Made by a program: the position numbers and the translations under genes
From: CAZYPH01 sp964649095
Lineage (GTDB): Bacteria > Bdellovibrionota > UBA1018 > UBA923
Length of the DNA: 16,405 bases
NCBI GenBank assembly: GCA_964649095.1
Contig: CAZYPH010000042.1
Coordinates: 1 to 16,405 of the forward strand
Direction: 5' to 3'
Notes under the pieces: generated by a model
The model's input: the letters and a program-made list of their open reading frames with translations, nothing else
Databases searched by the model: none
What the model was told of the DNA's origin: nothing
In this document: in pieces, positions 14,581 through 16,405 of the stretch
How the letters are laid out: every line of letters starts with the position of its first letter
How positions within the stretch are numbered: position 1 is the stretch's first letter

Positions 14581-15468
14581 TTACTTATCCATTACCATGG
14601 GAAAGGGCTGCCATCCGATAGCATTGATCGCATTCTGAATGCCATGTTGTTTCGCCCGGTCATAGAACATTAAAACAGAATCACCGCCTTGGGCACCGCA
14701 ACCCTTCACGGCATAAACACCAGAGACTGTTTTTAAATATATCATTTTATTAATATAGTCTTTTGGTGATGGAATAACGCTACTCAATAGCTCTTGATAC
14801 TGATTAATCGATCTATAGAATGTATCTAAATCAGAACGAATATTTCTTAATGCCATAATTCCAGCCTGAGTAATGTCGTTCAAATCGTTTACAAAATTAT
14901 TCGTTAACAACTTTTTCTTAGACAGCTCTCGTAAGTGTTCGTGTGTCTTCATTTTTTGTCCGGTAAACAAAAGTAACACACCTGAAAATTTTGGCGAAGG
15001 CACAGCGGAAAAACTATACGCACGAGGGTGCACCACTCCAAACGCGTTATATAGCTGCGCTAAGACATCAACGCCCGATGGCCGCTCGGATTCAGCATGT
15101 GTCGCGCATTCAAAATACTCTGTCATAAGACGATGGCGGTCTGCATTATTGTTTACAGGATCACTCTGCGGATTTAACCAACGCCAAAATAATAAAAATT
15201 GTGCGGACGATGAACCCACACCAATCGGCGTGGCATACGGATCGTGAAACACAACGGAGCTAGTGTGGGCCTGATAACGTTTCAGCAATTTACCTGCAGG
15301 CGACTCTGCGTGAATACGCGAGGGTAGACCGAGATTTGACGAGCCACAGTCTTGGTCAGTATTTAACGAAAATGCGGGCTGAGTGATGGCCACCAACGCA
15401 TCGTAGCCTTGTAAACAAGCGTATTCACCCAATACAATGACTTTGCCACCACAAGAATACTTAGCCAT
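14581..15468 (-). CDS. GHMP kinase, probable phosphomevalonate kinase
   Basis: Proposed to phosphorylate 5-phosphomevalonate to the diphosphate. It has 295 residues from the ATG at 15468, which overlaps the HMG-CoA reductase stop by 8 bp (ATGGCTAA); an in-frame GTG at 15480 is less likely. GHMP signatures are GGKVIVLGEYACLQGYDALV near the N-terminus, PIGVGSSSA (81-89), RPSGVDV with D134, and the C-terminal KGCGAQGGDSVL (255-266). The GEY start and the GGD ending resemble phosphomevalonate kinases. The usual GAGGGD reads GAQGGD. The rest of the protein is divergent, so function rests mainly on context: it is the only pathway enzyme otherwise missing, and it lies between HMG-CoA reductase and folKP. 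Alternatives are a second mevalonate kinase or an unrelated sugar kinase. Confidence 0.7.
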   Translation of the reverse strand: MAKYSCGGKVIVLGEYACLQGYDALVAITQPAFSLNTDQDCGSSNLGLPSRIHAESPAGKLLKRYQAHTSSVVFHDPYATPIGVGSSSAQFLLFWRWLNPQSDPVNNNADRHRLMTEYFECATHAESERPSGVDVLAQLYNAFGVVHPRAYSFSAVPSPKFSGVLLLFTGQKMKTHEHLRELSKKKLLTNNFVNDLNDITQAGIMALRNIRSDLDTFYRSINQYQELLSSVIPSPKDYINKMIYLKTVSGVYAVKGCGAQGGDSVLMFYDRAKQHGIQNAINAIGWQPFPMVMDK

Positions 15469-16405
15469 GTAGCGATGCACGCAACTCGGCTAACAATTCT
15501 TTGGCGCGTGTTAAAGAAATCGATGGTTCTGCGCGCAGACGTCGCACTAACGGATCCATTTCAGACTCGGTGGCACCACTTGCCAACGCTAAATTGGCCG
15601 AATGTAAGCGCATATGGCCTTTGATAATACCCTCGCTACATAGAGCTCTGAGGGCTGCTAAATTCTGGGCTAAACCGGCAGCCGCACAAATACGCGCTAA
15701 TTCATCGGCATGTTCAATTTTTAGCAACTTCAAACACACTTGTGCCGTCGGGTGTAACTTTGTGACGCCGCCCACAGTGCCGACAGCTAGGGGTGCACAG
15801 AAACGCCCGTGAAGAGCGCCATCTCGATACTTCCATTCGGTAATCGCGCGATAGCGACCCTCTAGCGAGACATAGGCATGAATGCCGGCCTCTACGGCCC
15901 GCCAGTCATTTCCGGTAGCAATTAAAATTGGGTCAATGCCGTTCATGACGCCTTTATTATGCGTAGCGCCACGATAGGGGTCGGTATGAGCAAAAAGTGT
16001 CGCGCGTTCAATAGCGCGGCCTAACTCGGCATCCACATCGTTAATAACACAAGTGGCTTCCACTAACTTCGAGTCTACTAGGTTGGACAAAATACATAAC
16101 CCAATGCGCTCGTTCGTTAATTCTTCTAACGGCTGTTTCAGGGCCTCACACACTTGGTTAATAAGATTGGCACCCATGGCGTCACACGGATCACACAACA
16201 CATGCACGACAGCCAGACCATGCTCTAAACGGCGCACGACAATGTCAGTAACGCCGCCGCCCCGCCTAACAAGGCCAGCCACCACGTCGTTTGCCATCTC
16301 AATTAATTTAGATTTATTTTGAAGTACGGTTGTTTCTAGTTTTTGAAAACGTTCGATGCTGTCTACATTGTAGAACTGAATCTGACCAATGATGAGCTTG
16401 CCTAA
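15461..16405 (-). CDS. mvaA: HMG-CoA reductase, class II (5' end beyond window)
   Basis: This enzyme reduces HMG-CoA to mevalonate, the committed step of the pathway. The reading frame stays open from 16297 back to the window edge. The added 36 codons begin LGKLIIGQIQFYNV, where GQIQ is a class II signature, so the ATG at 16297 is internal. About 314 residues are visible; comparison with ~425-residue class II enzymes suggests roughly 75-100 are missing, including the ENVIG glutamate. Visible catalytic residues, numbered from the window edge, are K151 in THNKGVMNGID, D167 in GNDWRA (16 residues later, as in Pseudomonas mevalonii) and H264 in GHMRLH. RGGGVTDIVVR is also class II-specific. Class II enzymes are soluble and often NADH-linked. 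It heads the visible minus-strand operon. Confidence 0.95.
   Translation of the reverse strand, partial: LGKLIIGQIQFYNVDSIERFQKLETTVLQNKSKLIEMANDVVAGLVRRGGGVTDIVVRRLEHGLAVVHVLCDPCDAMGANLINQVCEALKQPLEELTNERIGLCILSNLVDSKLVEATCVINDVDAELGRAIERATLFAHTDPYRGATHNKGVMNGIDPILIATGNDWRAVEAGIHAYVSLEGRYRAITEWKYRDGALHGRFCAPLAVGTVGGVTKLHPTAQVCLKLLKIEHADELARICAAAGLAQNLAALRALCSEGIIKGHMRLHSANLALASGATESEMDPLVRRLRAEPSISLTRAKELLAELRASLHG

Noticed and set aside
1..16405. tRNA, rRNA, CRISPR arrays and transposase genes
   Set aside because: No cloverleaf-like sequence, regularly spaced direct-repeat array, or transposase/integrase motif was seen; the only tandem array (1529-1609) has no spacers of varying sequence.

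Overview
The window is a bacterial chromosomal segment (about 45-48% G+C by eye) with densely packed genes. It is dominated by isoprenoid and hopanoid biosynthesis. An ISC-type [2Fe-2S] ferredoxin, squalene-hopene cyclase, HpnA/HpnG/HpnH homologues and a class II HMG-CoA reductase together suggest a Gram-negative, proteobacteria-like host. It would make IPP by the mevalonate route and turn it into ribosyl/adenosyl-hopane-type lipids. Mevalonate genes are uncommon in this part of the tree (known for example in Legionella/Coxiella and in Bdellovibrio- or myxobacteria-like lineages), but the sequence alone does not fix the taxon.

Layout. Positions 1-1785 hold a possible gene end at the left edge, an unrecognised exported protein on the minus strand (147-1073), and a divergent ferredoxin gene (1125-1553). 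The ferredoxin's last codons are repeated three times as tandem 27-bp palindromic units. Positions 1786-3580 encode two exported proteins of unknown function. One carries a His/Cys arrangement like that of caspase-fold (clan CD) proteins; the other has a weak nuclease-like D...SLK pattern. Positions 3587-13200 form an almost gapless plus-strand series: hpnA, hpnH, type 2 IPP isomerase, mevalonate kinase, diphosphomevalonate decarboxylase, polyprenyl diphosphate synthase, squalene-hopene cyclase, a CruF/DUF422-like membrane protein, and hpnG. Several of these overlap by 4-11 bp. From the right edge a second, minus-strand series converges on it: HMG-CoA reductase (5' end outside the window), a phosphomevalonate-kinase-like GHMP kinase, and a fused HPPK-DHPS folate enzyme. 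The two series meet tail to tail with a 15-bp overlap.

How the genes work together. HMG-CoA reductase, mevalonate kinase, the putative phosphomevalonate kinase and diphosphomevalonate decarboxylase give IPP. The isomerase supplies DMAPP, and the prenyl synthase extends the chain. After a squalene-forming step not encoded here, the cyclase makes hopene. HpnH adds the 5'-deoxyadenosyl group and HpnG removes adenine. Two points stand out. The mevalonate genes are inserted between the hopanoid side-chain genes. A carotenoid-hydratase-like membrane protein sits between the cyclase and HpnG with no other carotenoid gene in view. That protein is the best candidate for an undescribed step.
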